Origin: Korobacter sp963758505 | Lineage (GTDB): Bacteria > Acidobacteriota > Terriglobia > Terriglobales > Acidobacteriaceae | DNA: 64,000 nucleotides | Direction: 5' to 3' | Assembly (NCBI GenBank): GCA_963758505.1 | Contig: CAVWVJ010000001.1 | Span: 310,001-374,000 of the forward strand | Shown here: piece by piece, positions 8,800-16,202 of the stretch | Layout of the letters: each line of letters begins with the position of its first letter | Position numbering within the stretch: position 1 is the first letter of the stretch | Translations under genes and position numbers: made by a program | Notes under the pieces: generated by a model | The model's database searches: none | Seen by the model: only the letters and a program-made list of their open reading frames with translations | Told to the model about the DNA's origin: nothing

Positions 8800-10128
8800 T
8801 TATTGCGGCTGCTGTTGTGGCGGATTCGTCTGCGGTTGTGCTGCATTTGGATCCGGCGTCTCCAGAATCGGCCGGATAACCTCAACCGGCTTCGTCGGCT
8901 TGGGCGGTTCGGCGACGGGCGCAGGTTGCTGCACCTCTTCGGTATGAACCACGACCGGGCTTTCTTCGTGCACCGGTTGGAACGGAACGTCCGGAATCGG
9001 CTCGCCGTTGCGCTGTTTGAGCTGTACCGCGCCTGCACCCTGCTGGGCGCGGCGGGCTTCGATCACCGCCGACTGTGCGTCGGTCACCGCGGTATCGCTC
9101 ATGCTGGCTACTTCCGCGACCCGCTTGCCTTCGGCGGTCTTGCGAGTGGCGATCACCACGCGAGCGTTGGAACGATTTGCTTCCTGTGCCTTGGCATAAA
9201 AGAAGTCGGCGGTCTCGCGGTCGCCATCTAATTCCGCGAGGTAGCCCATGTTGTTCAGCGTGAATGCATTGTTCGGGTCCAGCTTGTAGGCCTGCTGGAA
9301 GAACTCGCGGGCGGTGGCGCGCTCGTTGCGGTTAATCGCCGAAACGCCGCGCAGGTTCAGACGCGCCACTTGCGAGGGCACGTCTTCTTCCTTCGCCATC
9401 TGCTTCTGCACTTTTTGCGCATTGGCGGAGGCGATTTCGTTAATCGGTTTACCGCGCCAGCTCGGGTGAATGCTGACGATCACCGGCTCGCGCGATCCGG
9501 TGGCCGCTGCTTCGGTGTAGTACTTGTACGCCTGCTGTAATTCGCCTTCTTTCTCCTTCGCATAGCCGAGATTGTTCATCGTGAACGGATTTTTCGGATC
9601 GATGGTGAGCGCCTTCTGCAGGGCGACATCGGCCTCTGGCGCGCGATCCTTCTCGAGCATCCCAATGGCATAAACATTGAGGCGGTTGACCCGCATCTGG
9701 TCGTCGGCGGCGCTGCCGGCTACTAAACCGACAGCCTTGCCCTTGGCTTGTTCCTGGGTCGCGGTGGCGACGACCGCGTCGGAATTCTGGTCCGCTGCCA
9801 GCGCGTAATAGCGCTGTGCGCGGTCGATCTCGCCATCCAGCTCGGCCATGTAGCCGAGGTTATTCAACGTGAATGGATCGTCGGGATCAAGCAGGTAAGC
9901 CTGGTAAAAGAGCTTCTTGGCTTTCTTATAATCGTGCTTCTCGAGCGCTTTCACGCCGTCCTGGTTGAGCTTCTGGACGGGGGTGGGCCTCGTCTTCTTG
10001 GGGATCTTGACGTGAATATCGCCGGCGAAAGCTCCGCCTGCCAGGGATAGGAAAAGTGCAGCCGTGCCCATCCATCGCAGGGTCCTCCGGGGGCGGGAGG
10101 GAAGTTGTAGAGCCTGGAACAATGCCAT
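8800..10128 (-). CDS. Exported tetratricopeptide-repeat protein
   Basis: 442 residues. ATG 10128 has GGAGG five bases upstream; a GTG 30 bases further up is less likely. A signal peptide (WMGTAALFLSLAGGAFA) is followed by three modules of paired TPRs, each with the phrase DP.NPFT(M/L)NN(L/M)GY. About 120 residues separate the modules, which suggests internal duplication. The last 90 residues are rich in Pro, Glu and Gln and end in a PNAAQPQTNPPQQQ-like tail, probably unstructured. It is a likely periplasmic scaffold; partners are unknown. A strong terminator follows. Confidence 0.82.
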   Translation of the reverse strand: MALFQALQLPSRPRRTLRWMGTAALFLSLAGGAFAGDIHVKIPKKTRPTPVQKLNQDGVKALEKHDYKKAKKLFYQAYLLDPDDPFTLNNLGYMAELDGEIDRAQRYYALAADQNSDAVVATATQEQAKGKAVGLVAGSAADDQMRVNRLNVYAIGMLEKDRAPEADVALQKALTIDPKNPFTMNNLGYAKEKEGELQQAYKYYTEAAATGSREPVIVSIHPSWRGKPINEIASANAQKVQKQMAKEEDVPSQVARLNLRGVSAINRNERATAREFFQQAYKLDPNNAFTLNNMGYLAELDGDRETADFFYAKAQEANRSNARVVIATRKTAEGKRVAEVASMSDTAVTDAQSAVIEARRAQQGAGAVQLKQRNGEPIPDVPFQPVHEESPVVVHTEEVQQPAPVAEPPKPTKPVEVIRPILETPDPNAAQPQTNPPQQQPQ

Positions 10129-10338
10129 CGATCCTCCGCGAATGCCGGCTATCCACACGTATTCCTCTTTGCGGGCAGCAGCTTCGCTTCCTTCTTGGAT
10201 GGGTGAAATCGTATCAGCGTTGTGAGCCGCTGTGAACTGGGAGTAGATTTTAGGGTACTTGGCTGCTAACTTCTTAGGCAGCTTTCGGCATCCAAATCAA
10301 GAAGCAGGAGCACTCTTCTGGCGTTCCAGAGTTTTTTG

Positions 10339-11571
10339 ATGATCAAGCGAGCACTTGTAAGTAGTTCCAGCGTCATGCTTTCCCTCGTTCTGTGCGCGGG
10401 TGCGGCCGCCGCCCAGACGGGCGTGCCTCCCGATCCGCGGGCGGGCCAATCGTCCACCGCCCCCGAAGGCGCCCCGACCAATACGCCGCAAGCCCAGCAA
10501 AGCGCCTCGCCCTCCGCCAACACAACGGCGACACCTCAGGCCGGCGCAGCCAACCAGACGACGCAGCCGGCGCCGCCGGCGCCCCAGCCCTCGCTGCCGC
10601 CGAGCCAGCAGAAATCGAATAACAACAAGCAGGGCAGCGCCAGCCAATCAAACGCCCCGACGCCGAGCACCGCCAGCGTCGAACTGACTCCTTCGGTCAC
10701 CGGCTCTCCGGAGACCAAGATTTTTGACTCCTCCGCCACCGGCAAGCATACGGGCCTGACCGGCGCGCCCGATCCGCTCCTCGATACGCCGCCTCTGCCC
10801 AAGGGCAAGCCAACCCTGATCGGGGGAACCGCGACCAAGGTTGACCGCATCCGGAACCGCGTCACCGTGGAACCTTTTGGCGCAAAGAAAAAGACACCGA
10901 TTTATATCGACGAACGCTCCCACATCTATCGTAACGGCGTCGAAACCACGGTCATGAGCATCAAGAAGGGCGATCGGGTGTACTTCGACACGATGCTCGA
11001 TGGACCGCACATCTTTGCCAAGAACGTCCGCGTGATCAGTGAAACCGGTGCTGCCGAAGTGCGTGGGCAAATCACCGCGTACGATCCCGGACACGGAACC
11101 ATCGAGTTGCAGGACGCACTGTCCTCGCGTCCCGTCTCGTTCCGCATTACCAACAAGACGAAGGTCGTAACCCAGCAGGGTGCCGGCTTGAACGCCAGCT
11201 ACCTGGCAAAAGGCGCGCTGGTGGATGTGACCTTTGCCCCGGACAAGGCCAACCGCGGCATCGCCACCGAGGTCAAGATGCTGGCGCGTCCGGGGGCAAG
11301 CTATGCCTTTTCAGGCGTGATTACGAACCTGAATCTGCGCGATGGCGTGATTTCCATCGAGAACCAGACCGATGGCAAGGTCTACGATATCGACTTCGAC
11401 CCGCGTAGCAGGAGCGAGCGCAACAATCTGCACGTAGGCAATGCGGTGAACGTGAACGCCACCTTCGATGGAGCGAACTACAAGGCGACTAACATCACCG
11501 TGACGGAAGCGACCGTGCCTCCAAAGGCGACGCCAGAGCAGGAAAAGCCGAAGTCTGACGACGACCAGTAG
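10339..11571 (+). CDS. Exported DUF5666-like repeat protein
   Basis: 410 residues. A signal peptide (VMLSLVLCAGAAAAQ) leads into about 110 residues of Pro/Ala/Gln/Thr low complexity. Three to four OB-like beta modules of about 70 residues follow, each with the pattern ...GTI.L.....PVSFRITNKTKV.....A.YLAKGALVDVTF, typical of DUF5666 repeats. Function is unknown; an envelope location is likely. The start is ATG 10339 (TTG 10336 is in frame just before); the ribosome-binding site is weak. It is divergent to the TPR gene and ends at a bidirectional terminator. Confidence 0.75.
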   Translation: MIKRALVSSSSVMLSLVLCAGAAAAQTGVPPDPRAGQSSTAPEGAPTNTPQAQQSASPSANTTATPQAGAANQTTQPAPPAPQPSLPPSQQKSNNNKQGSASQSNAPTPSTASVELTPSVTGSPETKIFDSSATGKHTGLTGAPDPLLDTPPLPKGKPTLIGGTATKVDRIRNRVTVEPFGAKKKTPIYIDERSHIYRNGVETTVMSIKKGDRVYFDTMLDGPHIFAKNVRVISETGAAEVRGQITAYDPGHGTIELQDALSSRPVSFRITNKTKVVTQQGAGLNASYLAKGALVDVTFAPDKANRGIATEVKMLARPGASYAFSGVITNLNLRDGVISIENQTDGKVYDIDFDPRSRSERNNLHVGNAVNVNATFDGANYKATNITVTEATVPPKATPEQEKPKSDDDQ

Positions 11572-11588
11572 CTCTCTGCGAAGGTACA

Positions 11589-11627
11589 AAAAAAAGCGCC
11601 CGTGATTGGATCACGGGCGCTTCTTCT
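11589..11627. terminator. Bidirectional intrinsic terminator
   Basis: AAGCGCCCGTGA and TCACGGGCGCTT make a perfect 12-bp stem with a 5-base loop. An A-run lies on the left and a pyrimidine run (CTTCTTTC) on the right, so it can serve both converging genes (stops at 11571 and 11646). Confidence 0.85.
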
Positions 11628-11645
11628 TTCTCCGCCGGAGAAAAC

Positions 11646-12086
11646 TTAATTCTGGTTTGGCGGACTGCGTTTGATGGCCATCGCGGCCAGGAATGCCGCC
11701 ACAGCGCCGAGCAGCCACTCGATCCGCCACACCTGTACCGCCTGCCAGTCGAGCACGTTGTTGGCGGTATAAAGAAAGCCGACCGCCATCGCAGCCAGGG
11801 CGCAGGCAAAGCCAATCACGAAGAAGACCAGCGAGGCCGTCCCAAGCCCGGTACGCTCGCGGATCGAGGCAAAATCGAGCCACTCGACAAGGTTGAAGCC
11901 ATGCGGCCGCAATCCCATGTCGGGGACGCGGTCGGCACCGCAGACGTGGCAATAGCGCGCGCCCATCAGGTATTCGGCGCCGCACTCGCACTTCGCATCG
12001 CTGGGAACCGGATCGACGACCACGTGCCTGGAACCGTTGGCGGGCCGCCAATACTCCTGCTTTACGTTCTGCGCTGCATCAGCCAT
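11646..12086 (-). CDS. Zinc-ribbon membrane protein, unknown function
   Basis: 146 residues. The N-terminal 55 hold a four-cysteine zinc ribbon (CECGAEYLMGARYCHVCG). The C-terminal half holds two membrane helices (SLVFFVIGFACALAAMAVGF and LLGAVAAFLAAMAI). The ribbon should face the cytoplasm. No known family is recognised. The zinc-ribbon plus membrane-helix design also occurs in the PspC protein 2 kb away. ATG 12086 is preceded by GAGAGAG. Confidence 0.72.
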   Translation of the reverse strand: MADAAQNVKQEYWRPANGSRHVVVDPVPSDAKCECGAEYLMGARYCHVCGADRVPDMGLRPHGFNLVEWLDFASIRERTGLGTASLVFFVIGFACALAAMAVGFLYTANNVLDWQAVQVWRIEWLLGAVAAFLAAMAIKRSPPNQN

Positions 12087-12256
12087 GGGAACTCTCTCAT
12101 CTAGCCTGATGAAAGTGTCGCAACCATGGTGCCAAACTGGTAACGGGATTAACTGGAAGATAACAAAAGAGTTGACTTTGCCGACGGCCAGTGAATGGTA
12201 GTCATTGGAGAGAAAGTATTACCCTCTTTTCGAAAAAGTGGCCCTCCCCGCACTCT

Positions 12257-12508
12257 CTAAGGCTCGGGCTCGCGCTTGGGCATGGAGACGATCTTTTGCC
12301 GGGGCAACGCCTTGTTCCAGAAGCGCAGGAGCAGGATGTCGGAGGCCGTCAGCTCAATGTTCCTGGGCCGCGCACCGCCGTCGTTGAAGACGTTCTCATC
12401 GAGCAACAACTGCAGCCTGGAAACGGAAATCCCCAGGATATCGGCGGCTTCCTGCTCGGTATAAAACTCTTTTTCTTTCTCGATAGGACCGTTGGCTTGT
12501 CTATTCAT
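12257..12508 (-). CDS. Small MerR/excisionase-like helix-turn-helix protein
   Basis: 83 residues. FYTEQEAADILGISVSRLQLLL is the wHTH typical of excisionase/MerR-like DNA-binding proteins, followed by IELTASDILLLRFWNKA, the usual second half. ATG 12508 has purine-rich GAGGTGGGG upstream; the longer in-frame ORF upstream overlaps the divergent TPR promoter and shows no homology. No integrase or phage gene is nearby, so a stand-alone regulator is more likely than an excisionase. Confidence 0.75.
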   Translation of the reverse strand: MNRQANGPIEKEKEFYTEQEAADILGISVSRLQLLLDENVFNDGGARPRNIELTASDILLLRFWNKALPRQKIVSMPKREPEP

Positions 12509-12603
12509 TGGGTCGCCCCACCTCGGTTTCCCGCGGGGTGTATTGTTTGTACCCGCTTTCAGCCCCCGTGCGTATCGGGTAAACTGCGGATAGTAACCCG
12601 GCG

Positions 12604-13827
12604 ATGAAACCTTACCGTTCCGCCATTCCCCGTAATCTCTTAGCTCTCCTCCTGACAGCACTCTGGTTCTTCCCGGCCCTGGCGCAGGAAAAATGGCCCC
12701 CGCCAACCCGGGTGAATACCGACGCCACCAGCCGAAAAGGGTTCGATTTCTTCTATAGCCTCGACTACGACCGGTCGATCCATGAGTTCGAGACAGCCTT
12801 AAGAGCACATCCCGACGATCCGTTTGCAGTGAACCACCTGCTCACGGCGGTCCTCTTCAAGGAGCTGTATCGCATCGGGGCGCTAGACTCGGAGCTGTAC
12901 TCCGGTGATGGCTTCCTGAGCAAGAAGGCATTCGCGCCCACCGATCCGCAAGTGGCGCAACGGGTCAGCGACCTCACGCAGCGGGCCCTGACGCTGGAAG
13001 AAGCCCGACTGAAGCAGAATCCCAACGACGTGGACGCGCTCTATGCGCGGGGCGCCACCCGCGGCCTGCACGCCACCTGGATCGGCTTGGCCCAGAAGGC
13101 GTGGTTCGCCGCCCTGCGCAGCGCGGTGGGTGCGCGCCGCGATCATGAGCGCGTGCTCGAACTCGATCCGCAATACGTGGATGCCAAGACGATTGTCGGT
13201 ATCCACAACTATGTGACCGGCTGTGTTTCCTGGCCGGTGAAGGTCGCCGCGTCGATCGCCGGCCTCTCCGGCAATAAGCAGAAAGGCCTCGATTACCTGC
13301 GCGACGCTGCCGCGCACGCGCCGGAGAGCGGCATGGATGCCAAGATCACGCTGGCGCTTTTCCTGCGCCGCGAGCAGAAATATCCCGAGGCGCTGGCGAC
13401 CGTGGAAGACATGCTCCACGCCTATCCGCACAACTTCATCCTCGCCTCCGAACACGCGCACTTGCTGAATGCGGCCGGCCACGGCAAAGAAGCGATTGCG
13501 GCGTATGAGCAGGTGCTGGAAAACTATCGCCGGGGATGGTTCCCGTTGAGCCGGCCCGAGCAGGCGGCATTCGGACTCGGACAGGCGGCGCGCGGCCAGC
13601 GCCAATACGCAGTGGCCCTCAATGCGTACGACCAGGTGGGAACGTTCAAGAATGTCGACCCAGAGCTGCAGGCGCGGGCGAACCTCGGCGCCGGAGAAAT
13701 GCTTGACCTGCTGGACCGCCGCGACGATGCCCTCAAACGCTACCGGCAGGTGGTGGAAGCCGGCGGCCCCGCAGAGTTTACGGAGCAGGCCAAGCGTTAC
13801 ATCAAGGGCCCATACCGAATACAATGA
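12604..13827 (+). CDS. Exported TPR protein
   Basis: 407 residues with a signal peptide (LLALLLTALWFFPALAQ). TPR-like helices run through the mature part: FYSLDYDRSIHEFETALRAHPDDP, VLELDPQYVDAKTIVGIHNYV, KYPEALATVEDMLHAYPHN, ALNAYDQVG. The middle segment with YVTGCVSWPVKVAASIAGL is unusual for a TPR and may be a membrane-facing insert. It probably acts in the periplasm as a protein-protein scaffold. A short gap leads to the PspC gene on the same strand. Confidence 0.78.
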   Translation: MKPYRSAIPRNLLALLLTALWFFPALAQEKWPPPTRVNTDATSRKGFDFFYSLDYDRSIHEFETALRAHPDDPFAVNHLLTAVLFKELYRIGALDSELYSGDGFLSKKAFAPTDPQVAQRVSDLTQRALTLEEARLKQNPNDVDALYARGATRGLHATWIGLAQKAWFAALRSAVGARRDHERVLELDPQYVDAKTIVGIHNYVTGCVSWPVKVAASIAGLSGNKQKGLDYLRDAAAHAPESGMDAKITLALFLRREQKYPEALATVEDMLHAYPHNFILASEHAHLLNAAGHGKEAIAAYEQVLENYRRGWFPLSRPEQAAFGLGQAARGQRQYAVALNAYDQVGTFKNVDPELQARANLGAGEMLDLLDRRDDALKRYRQVVEAGGPAEFTEQAKRYIKGPYRIQ

Positions 13828-13889
13828 GCGGCTTGCGGGAGGCGGGAACTTTCGCGCCCCGGCATCGTATCTAGGAGTGGAGACCGAAT

Positions 13890-14210
13890 ATGTACTGCAA
13901 CTACTGCGGAAAAGCGATTCAGGACGACGCCATCCATTGTGCTTATTGTGGCTGCCGCATCGGCAGCATCCCGGTCCGCAACCGGTTGGTGCGACCGCGA
14001 GTGGACCGCAAGATCGCCGGCGTGTGCGCCGGGGTGGCCAACTACTTCGATCTCGATGTGACCCTGGTGCGTGTCGTGTGGCTGATCCTGCTGATCTTCG
14101 CGGGAACCGGGCTGCTGGCGTACATCATTGGATGGATCGTGATTCCGGAAGAGCCGCTGCGGGTGTATTCCCCGGCACCGGCCAGCGTGCAGCCGGTGAA
14201 CCGGAGCTAA
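13890..14210 (+). CDS. Zinc-ribbon PspC-domain membrane protein
   Basis: 106 residues. YCNYCGKAIQDDAIHCAYCG is an N-terminal double-CxxC zinc ribbon. RKIAGVCAGVANYFDLDVTL then VRVVWLILLIFAGTGLLAYIIGWIVIPEE is the PspC domain with its one or two membrane helices. PspC proteins sense envelope stress or anchor phage-shock components; no other psp gene is visible here. The zinc ribbon plus PspC fusion is common in Acidobacteriota-like genomes. GGAGTGGAG precedes the ATG. Confidence 0.88.
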   Translation: MYCNYCGKAIQDDAIHCAYCGCRIGSIPVRNRLVRPRVDRKIAGVCAGVANYFDLDVTLVRVVWLILLIFAGTGLLAYIIGWIVIPEEPLRVYSPAPASVQPVNRS

Positions 14211-14317
14211 CCATGAGAGGTCCCAGTCCTCAGCCGATGTGCTGAGCCGGCGGTCGTGCTCCGAATCACGCCCGCCGCATTTTGCTGCGGGTCTGATCTT
14301 TTGTTTATCATCGCGCC

Positions 14318-15316
14318 ATGCCGCGCGCCGTTTCGAAAAAAGCGGAAACCGACATCCTGAAGCTGATCCCCGCGCCAAAAGAGCCACCGGCGCGCACCCG
14401 TCTCCGCATCGGGATTCACACCTCCACCGCAGGTGGCGTTGAAAACGCCCCTGAGCGCGCCTACCGACTCGGATGCAGCGCCTTCCAGGTTTTCTCCTCG
14501 AGCCCCCGCCAATGGAAGCCCTGGGAACTGGGTCGCACGCAATGCGAAGTCATGTCGAGCCTGCGTGCGAAATACGACCTCAATCCGCTCGTGATTCACG
14601 CCAATTACCTCATCAACGTCGCCGGCGTGACTCCGGAATTCCATCGCAAATCGGTGAAAGCATTTCGCGCGGAGGTCGAGCGCGGCCTCGCGTTATGCGC
14701 CGATTACCTCGTTTTCCATCCGGGCTCGTTTCGCGGTGGCAGCCGTGAAGAAGGTTTGACCCGCGCGGCCGAGGCCATCGAAGAAGCGGTCGAGGGCCTC
14801 GCGATCGAGAACTCCAGCCTGAAGATCACCATCGAGAACACCGCGGGCGCAGAGTTTTCGCTCGGTGGCAGCTTCGAGCAGGTGGCCGAGTTGATGGTCC
14901 GACTGCGTAAGCATGTGCCCGTGGCCGCCTGCATCGATACCTGCCACACCCATGTTGCGGGCTACGACCTCACCACCCGCAAGGGGTTCGAAACAACCAT
15001 GCAGCAGCTCGATGCGACTGTCGGGATCGCGAACGTTGGCGTATGGCATTGCAACGACGCCAAGGCCGCTTGTGGTTCGAAGCTCGACCGCCACCAGCAC
15101 ATCGGGCAGGGAACCATCGGCCTCGAGCCCTTCCGCTGGCTGTTGAACGATCCTCGTACAGCCCATTCCGCCTTCATCGCCGAAACGCCAATCGATGAGC
15201 CATTAGACGATTTGAAGAATATCGAAGCGTTGAAGAACTGCGTGGAAGACATCGGGATCGCAGGAAGGAAGAAGCGGGCTGCGATGTCGGGTGTACGCCG
15301 TCCTCGCAGGGCATGA
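14318..15316 (+). CDS. nfo: Endonuclease IV family AP endonuclease
   Basis: 332 residues. This TIM-barrel tri-zinc enzyme cuts 5' to abasic sites in base-excision repair. Family motifs appear in order: GIHTSTAGGVENAPERA, FSSSPRQW, HANYLINVA, FHPGS, IENTAG, DTCHTHVAGYD, WHCNDAK, DRHQHIGQGTIG and ETP. All metal ligands are present. The first 28 residues are a basic extension not usual in the family; the last 20 are also basic. It is probably a single gene; a repeat follows at 15319. Confidence 0.95.
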   Translation: MPRAVSKKAETDILKLIPAPKEPPARTRLRIGIHTSTAGGVENAPERAYRLGCSAFQVFSSSPRQWKPWELGRTQCEVMSSLRAKYDLNPLVIHANYLINVAGVTPEFHRKSVKAFRAEVERGLALCADYLVFHPGSFRGGSREEGLTRAAEAIEEAVEGLAIENSSLKITIENTAGAEFSLGGSFEQVAELMVRLRKHVPVAACIDTCHTHVAGYDLTTRKGFETTMQQLDATVGIANVGVWHCNDAKAACGSKLDRHQHIGQGTIGLEPFRWLLNDPRTAHSAFIAETPIDEPLDDLKNIEALKNCVEDIGIAGRKKRAAMSGVRRPRRA

Positions 15317-15318
15317 GT

Positions 15319-15366
15319 CTTGTCACCCTAAGCGAAGAATGCGAAGCGTTCGCAGTCGAAGGACCC
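15319..15366. repeat. Dispersed intergenic repeat, GTCA-CCT-AGCGAAG family
   Basis: TTGTCACCCTAAGCGAAGA and CGCAGTCGAAGGACC bracket a short palindromic centre (GCGAAGCGTTCGC). Related copies lie at 58966 and 63565, all intergenic. Confidence 0.6.
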
Positions 15367-15387
15367 CCACCGCGGTCACAGTAGGCT

Positions 15388-16134
15388 CTACGCTGCCGTC
15401 AAAATAATCGGTTCCTCCGGCGTGATCACAATCGTGTGCTCGTAGTGCGCCGCCAGCGAATGGTTGTGGGTGGACATCGTCCAGCCGTCTTCGCCGGTGA
15501 CCGTGCGGGCGGGCTTGGCGGAGATGATCGGCTCCACCGCCAGCACCATGCCCTCGCGCAATACATCGGCATTCATTGGGTGGTAGAAGTTCGGCACGCT
15601 GGGTGGCTCGTGGATCGAGCGGCCAACGCCGTGGCCCGTAAGATCCTTGACCACGCTGAAGCCGTGGCGCCGCACCTCGCGCTCAACGGCGCGGCCGATC
15701 TCGTTCACGCGCGTCTCGGCGCGAGCCACTTTCATCGCCTGCTCGAACGCCGCCTTGGCGCAGGCCAGCATCTTGCGTCCCTCTTCGCCGCCCTCGCCTT
15801 CCAGCACCACGGTGGTCGCCGAATCGGCGAAGAAGCCGTCGAGTTCGGCGGTGACATCGACTTTCACCGCGTCGCCCGGGCGCAGCATCCGCTTGTTCGG
15901 CACCCCATGCACGATCTGGTCGTTGACACTGATGCAGTTGAACCCCGGAAACTTATAGACAAGCTGCGGGGCGGAGCGTGCCCCGTTGGCCCGCAAAAAG
16001 GCGGCGCCCACCTCGTCCAGGTCGCGCGTAGTGACGCCCGGCTGCGCGGCCTCGCTCATCCGCACGATCGCCTCCGCGACCAGCTTTCCCACCCGCCTGA
16101 GTCCTTCCAGTTCTTCCTGCGACCTAATGGTCAT
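15388..16134 (-). CDS. map: Type I methionine aminopeptidase
   Basis: 248 residues. Removes the initiator methionine from nascent proteins. Dinuclear metal ligands are seen in KVDVTAELDGFFADSATT (two aspartates), GHGVGRSIHEPP (histidine), LAVEPI (glutamate) and the final YEHTIVIT. The start MTIRSQEELEGLRR matches family N-termini; ATG 16143 would add three residues. It is divergent from leuS with only 68 bases between the starts, so the two translation genes share a control region. Confidence 0.95.
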   Translation of the reverse strand: MTIRSQEELEGLRRVGKLVAEAIVRMSEAAQPGVTTRDLDEVGAAFLRANGARSAPQLVYKFPGFNCISVNDQIVHGVPNKRMLRPGDAVKVDVTAELDGFFADSATTVVLEGEGGEEGRKMLACAKAAFEQAMKVARAETRVNEIGRAVEREVRRHGFSVVKDLTGHGVGRSIHEPPSVPNFYHPMNADVLREGMVLAVEPIISAKPARTVTGEDGWTMSTHNHSLAAHYEHTIVITPEEPIILTAA

Positions 16135-16202
16135 GGCCACCATCCCATGGGGGATTGCTAAAATAAGAAGTTTATAGCTTCCTTGAAGTAGCTGCCGAAA
16201 CC

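Noticed and set aside
12170..12200. TTGACT-17-ATGGTA as a promoter on the plus strand
   Set aside because: The -10 is poor and it would read into the 3' end of a minus-strand gene.
12257..12508. Excisionase of a mobile element
   Set aside because: The HTH fits, but there is no integrase, attachment site or other phage gene in the neighbourhood.
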